From Flavobacterium sp. MK4S-17 (GTDB lineage Bacteria; Bacteroidota; Bacteroidia; Flavobacteriales; Flavobacteriaceae): a stretch of DNA of 64,000 bases. Below, one piece after another: positions 1 to 6,982 of this stretch; positions within the stretch are counted from its first letter, which is position 1, and every line of letters begins with the position of its first letter. Location: contig NZ_WWEP01000006.1 in the NCBI RefSeq assembly GCF_009848495.1, forward strand, positions 1 through 64,000, given 5' to 3'. Both the position numbers and the translations under genes were made by a program. The notes beneath the pieces are model-generated. The model saw only the letters and a list, made by a program, of their open reading frames with translations. It made no database searches and was not told the DNA's origin.

Positions 1-43
1 TGGGTGTAAACCAGATGCTCTGAACCAACTGAGCTAATCGCCC
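1..43 (-). tRNA. tRNA-Val (anticodon TAC), 3' part cut by window edge
   Basis: Read on the minus strand, the 43 visible bases begin GGGCGATTAGCTCAG, a normal acceptor 5' strand and D-arm. They continue into an anticodon stem TCTGG with loop TTTACAC. The loop places TAC at positions 34-36, which reads valine codon GUA. The variable loop, T-arm and 3' acceptor strand lie outside the window. A TATATTTG promoter box sits 13 bases upstream. Confidence 0.9.
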
Positions 44-55
44 TAAATGCGAGTG

Positions 56-85
56 CAAATATACGCTTAGGTTTTGTATTCGCAA
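56..85 (-). promoter_or_regulatory. Bacteroidota promoter of tRNA-Val
   Basis: The minus strand carries TTG (83-85), 19 bases of spacer and TATATTTG (56-63). This matches the Bacteroidota sigma-ABfr consensus TTG-N(about 19)-TAnnTTTG. The predicted start near base 49 lies just before the tRNA. Confidence 0.8.
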
Positions 86-103
86 GGATTTACCGGATAA
101 TTT

Positions 104-478
104 TTACTGTTTTTTTATATCCTTAAGCAATACTCTGTTGTCATAATTCACCATTTCTACTTCAATGGGTTCATTATTAGTATTTTTGCCTTCTATAATA
201 TAAATTTTACCTCCTTTATATTTTTTATTGCTTCGTGAAAAATCAACATCACCATATTCAGTACATTTTTTAATATCGTCTATAGTAACCCATTTTTCAT
301 CAAGCTTCTTTTGGGCTTCGTTAGAAATTACTAATCCCTTGCTCCTTATATTCTTTAATACCCTGCAATTGGGCAGGTAGCAAAAATCCTGGCCTCTTTT
401 GTTAAAAACAAATATTACAAGAAAGCTGCCCATGGCAAGTCCGAAAATATAATAAGCAAACCTGTGTTTAAATTTCAT
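104..478 (-). CDS. DUF4258 family small membrane-anchored protein
   Basis: The product is 124 residues. One hydrophobic segment near residues 8-26 should act as an uncleaved anchor or signal. A soluble domain follows with CYLPNCRVLK and the repeated lysine-rich stretches usual for DUF4258-type proteins. The biochemical function is unknown to me. It starts 10 bases after the stop of the proline dehydrogenase gene and so probably belongs to the same transcript. The same pairing is common in Flavobacterium (family knowledge). The DUF4258 assignment comes from resemblance and not from a search. Confidence 0.65.
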   Translation of the reverse strand: MKFKHRFAYYIFGLAMGSFLVIFVFNKRGQDFCYLPNCRVLKNIRSKGLVISNEAQKKLDEKWVTIDDIKKCTEYGDVDFSRSNKKYKGGKIYIIEGKNTNNEPIEVEMVNYDNRVLLKDIKKQ

Positions 479-488
479 TATAAAGTAA

Positions 489-1658
489 TTAAAGTAATTT
501 TCTTCTTTTCCTTTCGGTACTGATTAAATTCAGTTCCCTGTTGGTTTGCCCTGCAACAGAGGTGTTCTCCTCTGCCCTTCTTATAAGATAAGGCATAACA
601 TCGCGCACAGGCCCAAAAGGAAGGTATTTAGCCACATTATAGCCGCCTGCTGCAAGGTTGTAACTAATGTTATCACTCATGCCATATAACTGCCCAAACC
701 AAAACCTTTGGTCATTTGCATTAATACCTCTGCCTTTCATAATTTCCATCAGCAAGTAAGAACTTTCTTCATTATGTGTACCGGCAAAAACAGCCATTGT
801 ATCTATATTATCTGCCATATACTTAATGGCTTCATTATAGTTGGTATCCGTAGCTGCCTTTGATATGCAAATGGGAGATTTGTATCCTTTCTCTTCTGCT
901 CTTTTGTTTTCTTTTTCCATATAGGCACCACGCACCACCTTCATTCCTATATAAAAGCCTTCCTGTTTTGCCTGCTCATGCAGCTTTTTCAGGTAATCCA
1001 TCCTGTCCCATCGGTACATTTGCAGGGTGTTGTAAACTATAGCTTTATTTTTATTATACTTGCGCATCATATTAGCCACAAGCGCATCGGCTGCGTCCTG
1101 CATCCAGCTTTCCTCTGCATCTATAAGCAGGGCGACATCATTGTCATGTGCGCTCCTGCACACAGTTTCAAAACGCTGTACTATCCTCTCCCATTCTTGT
1201 GTTTCCTGGGCGTTTAATGCCGTGCCATTTCCCAGTTTTTCATAGAGTTCAAACCTGCCAAAGCCTGTAGGCTTAAATACTGCAAAAGGTATGGCCTGTT
1301 TTTCTTTTGCAAAAACTATGGTTTTTAAAGTTTTTTCCAACGCCTTATCAAATTCAGCCTCCTCCTCTTTAGCCTCGACAGAATAATCCAGTACAGATGA
1401 AACCCCTTTGGTAAACATTTTATCTACCACCGGCAAGCAGTCTTCCTCGGTAGTCCCTCCACAAAAATGGTCAAAAACTGTTGCTCTTATCAGTCCTTCA
1501 ACGGGCAGGTGTGCTTTCAGGGCAAAATTAGTAACCGCTGTACCTATGCGTACTAAAGGCTGAGAAGCTATGAGCTTAAATAAAAAATAAGCCCTGTCCA
1601 GTTCAGTATCGCTTTTAAGGGAAAATGCTATTTCTGTATTGTTGAAAATCTTTTCCAT
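489..1658 (-). CDS. proline dehydrogenase
   Basis: This is a 389-residue monofunctional proline dehydrogenase (FAD enzyme oxidising L-proline to pyrroline-5-carboxylate), the first step of proline catabolism. Family marks include VVRGAYMEKE near residue 242, the AGTHNEES segment near 292 and QLYGMSD near 323. It lacks the pyrroline-5-carboxylate dehydrogenase domain of bifunctional PutA, so a separate enzyme must do the second step. The start is fixed by an ATG 20 bases downstream of a TATATTTG promoter box. The DUF4258 gene follows after 10 bases. The divergent neighbour is aroB. Confidence 0.95.
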   Translation of the reverse strand: MEKIFNNTEIAFSLKSDTELDRAYFLFKLIASQPLVRIGTAVTNFALKAHLPVEGLIRATVFDHFCGGTTEEDCLPVVDKMFTKGVSSVLDYSVEAKEEEAEFDKALEKTLKTIVFAKEKQAIPFAVFKPTGFGRFELYEKLGNGTALNAQETQEWERIVQRFETVCRSAHDNDVALLIDAEESWMQDAADALVANMMRKYNKNKAIVYNTLQMYRWDRMDYLKKLHEQAKQEGFYIGMKVVRGAYMEKENKRAEEKGYKSPICISKAATDTNYNEAIKYMADNIDTMAVFAGTHNEESSYLLMEIMKGRGINANDQRFWFGQLYGMSDNISYNLAAGGYNVAKYLPFGPVRDVMPYLIRRAEENTSVAGQTNRELNLISTERKRRKLL

Positions 1659-1677
1659 AGTTAATAAAAAATTTGTG

Positions 1678-1685
1678 CAAATATA
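1678..1685 (-). promoter_or_regulatory. -7 promoter box of proline dehydrogenase gene
   Basis: The minus strand reads TATATTTG, a perfect TAnnTTTG box. The predicted transcription start near 1671 gives a leader of about 13 bases before the ATG at 1658. No clear TTG -33 element was found. Confidence 0.65.
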
Positions 1686-1750
1686 AATACTGCTTCAGGA
1701 ATTAATAGTATAAAATACCTTATTTTGCTTATTATTTAAAAACCCTTATA

Positions 1751-2818
1751 ATGAAGGCGATAATAACTCCCAATTACCCAATATATTTTAATGAGGAATG
1801 TTACAATTTCCTGCAGGATACTGTAACACCTGAAAATTACTCTGTAGTTTTTATAATAGCTGACTCTAACACTGCACAAATGTGCCTGCCTGTTTTTTTA
1901 GAACAGTTTGCTACAGAGGTTACTATTGAAATTATTGAAGTTGAACCGGGAGAACATAATAAAAATATTGAAACCTGTATTCAGGTTTGGTATGCACTAA
2001 CAGAACTTGGTGCTGACAGGCGAAGCCTTATAATTAACCTGGGAGGTGGCCTGGTTACAGATATGGGCGGTTTTATAGCTTCAACTTTTAAACGGGGTAT
2101 TGACTTTATTAATGTACCGACTTCTTTGCTCGCCATGGTTGACGCCTCGGTAGGAGGTAAAACAGGTATTGACTTAGGTACTTTAAAAAACCAGGTGGGG
2201 GTAATTAATAATCCTATAGCGGTTTTAACCGATATATTATTTTTAGAAACCCTGCCTGCTAATCAACTGCGGTCGGGTTTTGCCGAAATGTTTAAGCATG
2301 GTTTAATATACAGTAGTAGTTATTGGGATGAAGTGGTTTCTCTTTCCAATTTGGTTACGGGCGATTTATTACAGTCAATACATACATCAATAACTATTAA
2401 AAATGATATTGTGCAGCAGGATCCTACCGAAAAAAATGTGCGAAGGCTTCTTAATTTCGGGCATACGCTTGGGCATGCTATCGAATCTTATTTTATGGAT
2501 AACGAAAATAAGCATCCCGTTCTTCATGGCGAAGCTGTTGCGGCCGGCATGGTGATGGAAGCATATATAGCGATGGAGAAACGCCTGCTGGATGAAGAAG
2601 AATATTTGAAGATTAAAAGTGTTTTACAAAACGTTTTTGATGTTATAGATTTTACGGAAACGGATATAGAAAACATAATAGAACTGCTGATACATGATAA
2701 AAAAAATGAATTTGGTAATATTATGTTTGTACTGCTTAACGGCATAGGAAAGGCTATAATAAACCAGCCCGTTGAAAACCCGCTGATTTACAATGCGTTT
2801 CAGGACTATTTAAACTAA
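1751..2818 (+). CDS. aroB: 3-dehydroquinate synthase
   Basis: This 355-residue enzyme converts DAHP to 3-dehydroquinate, the second step of the shikimate pathway, using NAD+ and a divalent metal. The glycine-rich block GGGLVTDMGGF (about 98-108) and PTSLLAMVDASVGGKTGID (about 123-141) are diagnostic. The metal ligands are seen as E in FAEMFKHG and the histidines in FGHTLGHA and HGEAVA. It stands divergent from the proline dehydrogenase gene. No perfect TAnnTTTG box is seen upstream; the nearest match is TTATTTTG at about 1721-1728. Length is normal for the family. Confidence 0.97.
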   Translation: MKAIITPNYPIYFNEECYNFLQDTVTPENYSVVFIIADSNTAQMCLPVFLEQFATEVTIEIIEVEPGEHNKNIETCIQVWYALTELGADRRSLIINLGGGLVTDMGGFIASTFKRGIDFINVPTSLLAMVDASVGGKTGIDLGTLKNQVGVINNPIAVLTDILFLETLPANQLRSGFAEMFKHGLIYSSSYWDEVVSLSNLVTGDLLQSIHTSITIKNDIVQQDPTEKNVRRLLNFGHTLGHAIESYFMDNENKHPVLHGEAVAAGMVMEAYIAMEKRLLDEEEYLKIKSVLQNVFDVIDFTETDIENIIELLIHDKKNEFGNIMFVLLNGIGKAIINQPVENPLIYNAFQDYLN

Positions 2819-2862
2819 CATTTTTTTAAGAGAATTGTTTTTAAATACGGATTAATATTTTT

Positions 2863-2870
2863 TACATTTG
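2863..2870 (+). promoter_or_regulatory. -7 promoter box ahead of the 58-residue ORF and speA
   Basis: TACATTTG matches TAnnTTTG. A TTG lies at 2835-2837, 25 bases upstream, somewhat farther than usual. The expected start falls at about 2876, on the ATG of the small ORF. That ORF would then be leaderless, or the region would act as a long leader for speA. Confidence 0.55.
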
Positions 2871-2875
2871 TCGCA

Positions 2876-3052
2876 ATGAAAAAAAATAAACGCAATTTTT
2901 TTCCAAGCAATATAATCAGCAAATACAAGGCTTTTACCCATGTACGGCAAGTTATACGCCAGTTAAAAAGCAGTGTGCCCGATGATATATTTAATGCAGC
3001 TGCTGTACAGCATGAAAAGCTGCCGATTATTTATGCCAATATAAGGGTTTGA
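2876..3052 (+). CDS. small basic hypothetical protein (58 aa)
   Basis: The frame runs from ATG at 2876 to TGA at 3050-3052 and encodes 58 residues. The N-terminal third is strongly basic (KKNKR), followed by a helical-looking stretch (HVRQVIRQLK) and an acidic PDDIF turn. I do not recognise a family. It lies between aroB and speA with 55 bases to speA. The ATG practically coincides with the predicted transcription start, so translation would be leaderless. Codon use resembles the neighbours, which supports a real gene. It could instead be a leader peptide regulating speA. Confidence 0.55.
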   Translation: MKKNKRNFFPSNIISKYKAFTHVRQVIRQLKSSVPDDIFNAAAVQHEKLPIIYANIRV

Positions 3053-3107
3053 ATGTGAATTGAAATAAAGCGTAACTTATTTTAAAATCACACTAAATCC
3101 TTTTGCA

Positions 3108-4508
3108 ATGAACACTAAATATTTTGACCTTATAAACCAAACGTTTTACTTTCCGCAGGAAGAATTTACCTTAAACAAAGACAACCTGCTGTTTCATAAT
3201 ATAGACCTTATGAAACTGGTAGAACAATATGGCACACCTTTAAAATTTACCTACCTGCCCCAAATTTCCAATAACATCCGCAAAGCCAAAGAATGGTTTA
3301 GGGTTGCTATGGAAAAAAACAAGTATGAAGGAAAGTACTATTATTGCTACTGCACTAAAAGCTCTCATTTTGAATATGTAATGAACGAGGCTTTTAAAAA
3401 CAACATACATATAGAAACCTCTGCAGCTTTTGATGTGAATATTGTAGAAAATCTTTTAGCAGCCGGCAAAATAAATAAAAACACCTATGTAATATGTAAT
3501 GGCTTTAAAAGGGACCAGTACATACAAAATATAGCAAGGCTTATCAATAATGGGCATAATAAAACTATCCCAATTATAGATAATTATGAGGAACTTGACC
3601 TTTTGCAGGAAGAAATAAAAGGCAAATTTAAAATAGGTATCCGCATAGCGGCTGAAGAAGAACCTAAGTTTGAGTTTTATACCTCCAGGCTTGGCATAGG
3701 CTATAAAAATATAGTGCCTTTTTACAGGAAGCAGATTCATGAAAATAAAAATGTTGAGCTTAAAATGCTCCACTTTTTTATTAATACAGGAATAAGGGAT
3801 ACCTCCTACTACTGGAATGAGCTTTTAAAATGCTTAAAGGTATATGTAAGCCTTAAAAAAGAATGTCCTTCGCTGGACAGCCTCAACATAGGCGGTGGCT
3901 TCCCTATCAAAAACTCACTGGCATTTGAGTATGATTACCAGTACATGATTGATGAAATAGTAAACCAGATAAAAATAGCCTGTGAGGAAGCCGAGGTAGA
4001 TGTACCTAATATTTTTACCGAATTCGGCTCATTTACAGTAGGCGAAAGCGGTGGAGCCGTTTATCAGGTACTTTACCAAAAACAGCAAAACGACAGGGAA
4101 AAATGGAATATGATTGATTCGTCTTTCATTACCACCCTGCCCGATACCTGGGCTATAAATAAACGTTTCATAATGCTGGCTATTAATCGCTGGAACGATT
4201 CCTATGAAAGGGTACTTTTAGGCGGGCTAACCTGCGACAGCGATGATTACTACAATTCTGAACAGAATATGAACGCCATATACCTGCCAAAGTACAATAA
4301 GGAAAAACCTTTATATATTGGCTTTTTTAATACAGGGGCCTACCAGGAAACCATTGGCGGCTACGGCGGTATTCACCACTGCCTTATCCCCCAGCCTAAA
4401 CACATACTTATAGACAGGGATGAAAACGGCATACTGGCAACCGAAGTATATTCTGAACAGCAAAGTTCAGATGATGTATTAAAAATATTAGGTTACAATA
4501 AAGAATAA
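3108..4508 (+). CDS. speA: arginine decarboxylase, PLP-dependent (fold III)
   Basis: The 466-residue protein belongs to the Orn/DAP/Arg decarboxylase group 2 family. The PLP-lysine segment is YYYCYCTKSSH near residue 80, where most relatives have YAxKAN. Later come the phosphate-binding SLNIGGGFP (about 260) and TEFGSFTVGESGG (about 305). It probably makes agmatine from arginine as entry to polyamine synthesis. It is shorter than E. coli SpeA (about 650 residues), as is usual for the Bacteroidota form. A deoxyhypusine-synthase-like gene follows 28 bases downstream with its own promoter box. Substrate is inferred from family and context; a diamine or carboxy-polyamine decarboxylase is possible. 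Confidence 0.82.
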   Translation: MNTKYFDLINQTFYFPQEEFTLNKDNLLFHNIDLMKLVEQYGTPLKFTYLPQISNNIRKAKEWFRVAMEKNKYEGKYYYCYCTKSSHFEYVMNEAFKNNIHIETSAAFDVNIVENLLAAGKINKNTYVICNGFKRDQYIQNIARLINNGHNKTIPIIDNYEELDLLQEEIKGKFKIGIRIAAEEEPKFEFYTSRLGIGYKNIVPFYRKQIHENKNVELKMLHFFINTGIRDTSYYWNELLKCLKVYVSLKKECPSLDSLNIGGGFPIKNSLAFEYDYQYMIDEIVNQIKIACEEAEVDVPNIFTEFGSFTVGESGGAVYQVLYQKQQNDREKWNMIDSSFITTLPDTWAINKRFIMLAINRWNDSYERVLLGGLTCDSDDYYNSEQNMNAIYLPKYNKEKPLYIGFFNTGAYQETIGGYGGIHHCLIPQPKHILIDRDENGILATEVYSEQQSSDDVLKILGYNKE

Positions 4509-4510
4509 TT

Positions 4511-4518
4511 TATATTTG
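4511..4518 (+). promoter_or_regulatory. -7 promoter box of deoxyhypusine-synthase-like gene
   Basis: TATATTTG directly follows the speA stop codon. The predicted start near 4525 excludes the in-frame TTG at 4516 and supports the ATG at 4537 as initiator. Confidence 0.65.
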
Positions 4519-4536
4519 AATTTTAAAAACAAACAA

Positions 4537-5508
4537 ATGAGTAAAGGACCAATTAGCCAGTTTATTGAAAAGCACTACCTGCACTTTAATGCTGCTGCTT
4601 TGGTAGACGCTGCAAAAGCCTATGAACAACAGTTGGAAAACGGTGCTAAAATGATGGTGACGCTCGCAGGAGCTATGAGTACTGCCGAACTTGGTAAAAT
4701 TTTTGCGGAAATGATACGCCAGGATAAAGTACAGATAATATCTTGTACTGGTGCCAACCTTGAAGAGGATATTATGAACCTGGTAGCACATTCGCATTAT
4801 GAAAGGGTGCCTAACTACAGGGATTTAACACCGCAAGAGGAGTGGGATTTGCTGGAAAGGGGTCTTAATCGTGTAACCGATACCTGTATACCGGAACATG
4901 AGGCTTTCCGCCGCCTGCAAAAACATATTTATAAAATATGGAAAGATGCCGATGATAAGGGCGAGCGTTATTTTCCGCATGAATTTATGTATAAAATGTT
5001 GCTATCTGGTGTGCTTGAAGAGTATTATGAAATTGACCTGAAAGACAGCTGGATGTATGCCGCTGCAGAAAAAAATCTGCCAATTGTAGTACCGGGATGG
5101 GAAGACAGCACTATGGGTAACATTTTTGCTTCTTATGTTATTAAGGGCGAATTAAAAGCCTCTACCATGAAGTCGGGAATTGAATATATGGCTTTCCTGG
5201 CCGACTGGTACACTAAAAACTCAGGTAATGGCGTAGGCTTTTTCCAGATTGGCGGTGGTATAGCAGGAGATTTTCCTATATGCGTAGTACCAATGCTTTA
5301 CCAGGATATGGAAATGCATGATGTACCTTTCTGGAGTTATTTCTGCCAGATATCCGATTCTACAACAAGTTACGGTTCCTACTCGGGTGCAGTGCCAAAC
5401 GAAAAAATAACATGGGGTAAACTTGATATTAATACCCCAAAATTTATCATTGAATCTGATGCAACTATCGTTGCGCCTCTTATATTTGCTTACTTATTGG
5501 ATTTATAA
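4537..5508 (+). CDS. deoxyhypusine synthase-like protein
   Basis: This 323-residue protein has the NAD-binding deoxyhypusine synthase fold. TLAGAMSTAELG lies near residue 43, GNGVGFFQIGGGIAGDFP near 227, and a C-terminal ITWGKLD holds the lysine matching the catalytic lysine of eukaryotic and archaeal enzymes. Those enzymes transfer the aminobutyl group of spermidine to a lysine of eIF5A. Bacteria have no eIF5A, so this may act on small amines (homospermidine-type synthesis) or on an unknown protein. It follows speA and precedes a 103-residue acidic protein after 6 bases. I start at the ATG (4537) because the upstream TTG overlaps the promoter box. Family assignment is firm; substrate is unknown. 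Confidence 0.85.
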   Translation: MSKGPISQFIEKHYLHFNAAALVDAAKAYEQQLENGAKMMVTLAGAMSTAELGKIFAEMIRQDKVQIISCTGANLEEDIMNLVAHSHYERVPNYRDLTPQEEWDLLERGLNRVTDTCIPEHEAFRRLQKHIYKIWKDADDKGERYFPHEFMYKMLLSGVLEEYYEIDLKDSWMYAAAEKNLPIVVPGWEDSTMGNIFASYVIKGELKASTMKSGIEYMAFLADWYTKNSGNGVGFFQIGGGIAGDFPICVVPMLYQDMEMHDVPFWSYFCQISDSTTSYGSYSGAVPNEKITWGKLDINTPKFIIESDATIVAPLIFAYLLDL

Positions 5509-5514
5509 TAAATT

Positions 5515-5826
5515 ATGAAAAGAGTTATAGTTGACTACGCAAAACTAACTAATGAAATTTTAACCCTGCTGGTTGAAAAATTTCCGGAAGGATATGACGA
5601 TTCCAACATTGTACGATTTAAAAATGCCAAAAATGAAACGATTGAGGCTGTTGAAGTACGTACGGAAGATACCATATACCTTGTAAAAGTGAGCACTAAA
5701 CTTGCTGACAGGATTGAGAATTTTGAGGATGACGACATGGTTGATGAACCGGGCGATGACCTTGATGCACTGAAAGACCTTGAAATTGCTGATGAAAATG
5801 AGGATCAGGAAGAAGAAGAGGATTAA
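5515..5826 (+). CDS. small acidic conserved hypothetical protein
   Basis: The protein has 103 residues. The first 70 form a mixed globular domain (KRVIVDY, FPEGYDDSNIVRFKNAKNETI, TIYLVKVSTKLADRI). The last 35 are almost entirely Asp/Glu and look disordered. It begins 6 bases after the deoxyhypusine-synthase-like gene and is closed by a strong terminator, so the two are very likely co-transcribed. I recall relatives carrying the database label DNA primase, but no zinc finger, TOPRIM or other primase motif is present, and I would not use that name. Function unknown. Confidence 0.8.
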   Translation: MKRVIVDYAKLTNEILTLLVEKFPEGYDDSNIVRFKNAKNETIEAVEVRTEDTIYLVKVSTKLADRIENFEDDDMVDEPGDDLDALKDLEIADENEDQEEEED

Positions 5827-5847
5827 TCAGTTTATATGAAATTTATT

Positions 5848-5874
5848 AAAGAACCCTTTAAGGGTTCTTTTTTT
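5848..5874 (+). terminator. intrinsic terminator after the 103-aa gene
   Basis: AAAGAACCC (5848-5856) pairs with GGGTTCTTT (5862-5870) around a 5-base loop and is followed by a T run. It closes the transcript containing the deoxyhypusine-synthase-like gene. Confidence 0.9.
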
Positions 5875-5915
5875 ATGCAATTAACTGTATATTTAATTGT
5901 AATTAAACCTGAATT

Positions 5916-6404
5916 ATGAATAGATTGATGATAACCCTCTCGGGCATGGTATTTTTATTTACCTCCTGTGGTGAAAAAAAAGAGACGGAAGAAAAAGTAA
6001 CAGAGCAGGAAAATACTGTTGCCGCTTTAAACGAAAAAATGTGTTTTTTACAGGTTACAGAAGGTAATGCTGATACTGGCAAAACAATACGCGACAGTAT
6101 TGTATTCGAAATAGAGCCCATTGCAGATGGCGATAGCATTAAAGGCATTTTTAACTGGAAACCTTATGAAAAGGATACCAAATTAAGCGATTATAAAGGC
6201 GTTCTTAAAGGTAATGAAGGTATTGCCATAGCTACCACACGCGCTGAAGGAATGGTGTATCGTGAAGAAGTTTTATTTACTGTTAACGGCGACAGCCTAT
6301 CTGTAAAATTTGGTGAAATGGTAGAAGATGATAATGGTATATGGAGGCTAAAAGATAAAAATAATGCTTCGGTGCAGGTACTGCAAAAAGTAGATTGTAA
6401 ATAA
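5916..6404 (+). CDS. predicted lipoprotein, unknown function
   Basis: The 162-residue product opens with a lipoprotein signal and lipobox FTSC (Cys18). A charged Lys/Glu linker (residues 21-35) follows. The mature domain contains a repeated pattern of short strands (FEIEPIADGDSIKGIFNW, FTVNGDSLSVKFGEMV) suggesting a small beta-sandwich exposed in the periplasm. No enzyme motif is visible. It stands alone between a terminator upstream and a convergent DinB-family gene. A weak TATATTTA promoter-like box lies near 5888. Confidence 0.8.
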   Translation: MNRLMITLSGMVFLFTSCGEKKETEEKVTEQENTVAALNEKMCFLQVTEGNADTGKTIRDSIVFEIEPIADGDSIKGIFNWKPYEKDTKLSDYKGVLKGNEGIAIATTRAEGMVYREEVLFTVNGDSLSVKFGEMVEDDNGIWRLKDKNNASVQVLQKVDCK

Positions 6405-6449
6405 AGAAGGAACTTTTGCAAAGAAAGCAATTCAAAAACAGTTCCTTCT
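6405..6449. terminator. possible bidirectional terminator
   Basis: AGAAGGAACT (6405-6414) is perfectly complementary to AGTTCCTTCT (6440-6449). The arms are separated by a 25-base loop and sit between two convergent genes. The T tracts on either side are short, so strength is uncertain. Confidence 0.55.
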
Positions 6450-6457
6450 CTATTTTA

Positions 6458-6976
6458 CTATAAATACCTTTCCCTGTATATCTTCATATGGTGGTTTTGG
6501 TGGGCAATAATCAAAAAGCCTAACGCCCTTACCGTTACCACATGGCCCGATGCTATACCATTTTGCATAAGCTGTGCATCTGTAAACGATTTAAACAGCA
6601 TAATGGTAGTGTGCCTAAGTGCAGCCATTTCTGTAAGCAGGCTTTGCAGGCTCCTGTTGCTGCCATTGGCATTATCTGCAAACAAATTCTCATCATAACC
6701 GGGAAGTTCAGTTGTATCGCCTCTGGAAAAGCGCATGGCCCTGTAGGCAAATACCCTTTCAGCATCAATAAGGTGCTGTATAATATCTTTTATCGTCCAT
6801 TTTCCCTCGGCATACCTGTAATCGTGCTTGCCCATAGGTATATCCTGTACAAATTTTATAAAACTGTGCACACTAATTTCCAGTTCCTCGGTAAGTGTAT
6901 AGGTATCATCTACGTTAGAAAGGTATAAGTTATAATAGGGTGCATATTCACCTTCCTTTAATTCACTGACTCTCAT
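6458..6976 (-). CDS. DinB family putative metal-dependent protein
   Basis: The 172-residue protein has the DinB/YfiT four-helix layout. The metal-binding histidines are likely those in IIQHLIDAERVFAYR (near 68), AALRHTTIML (near 125) and AHQNHHMKIYRERYL at the C-terminus. Relatives include bacillithiol S-transferases and YfiT hydrolases; the true substrate is unknown. It starts 6 bases after the ppc stop codon, so it is probably the second gene of a ppc operon. Confidence 0.88.
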   Translation of the reverse strand: MRVSELKEGEYAPYYNLYLSNVDDTYTLTEELEISVHSFIKFVQDIPMGKHDYRYAEGKWTIKDIIQHLIDAERVFAYRAMRFSRGDTTELPGYDENLFADNANGSNRSLQSLLTEMAALRHTTIMLFKSFTDAQLMQNGIASGHVVTVRALGFLIIAHQNHHMKIYRERYL

Positions 6977-6982
6977 AATTTA

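Noticed and set aside
4516..4536. TTG start extending the deoxyhypusine-synthase-like protein by seven residues
   Set aside because: The codon overlaps the TATATTTG promoter box and would lie upstream of the predicted transcription start.
5515..5826. DNA primase as name for the acidic 103-residue protein
   Set aside because: No primase motif or zinc finger is present and the size is far too small.
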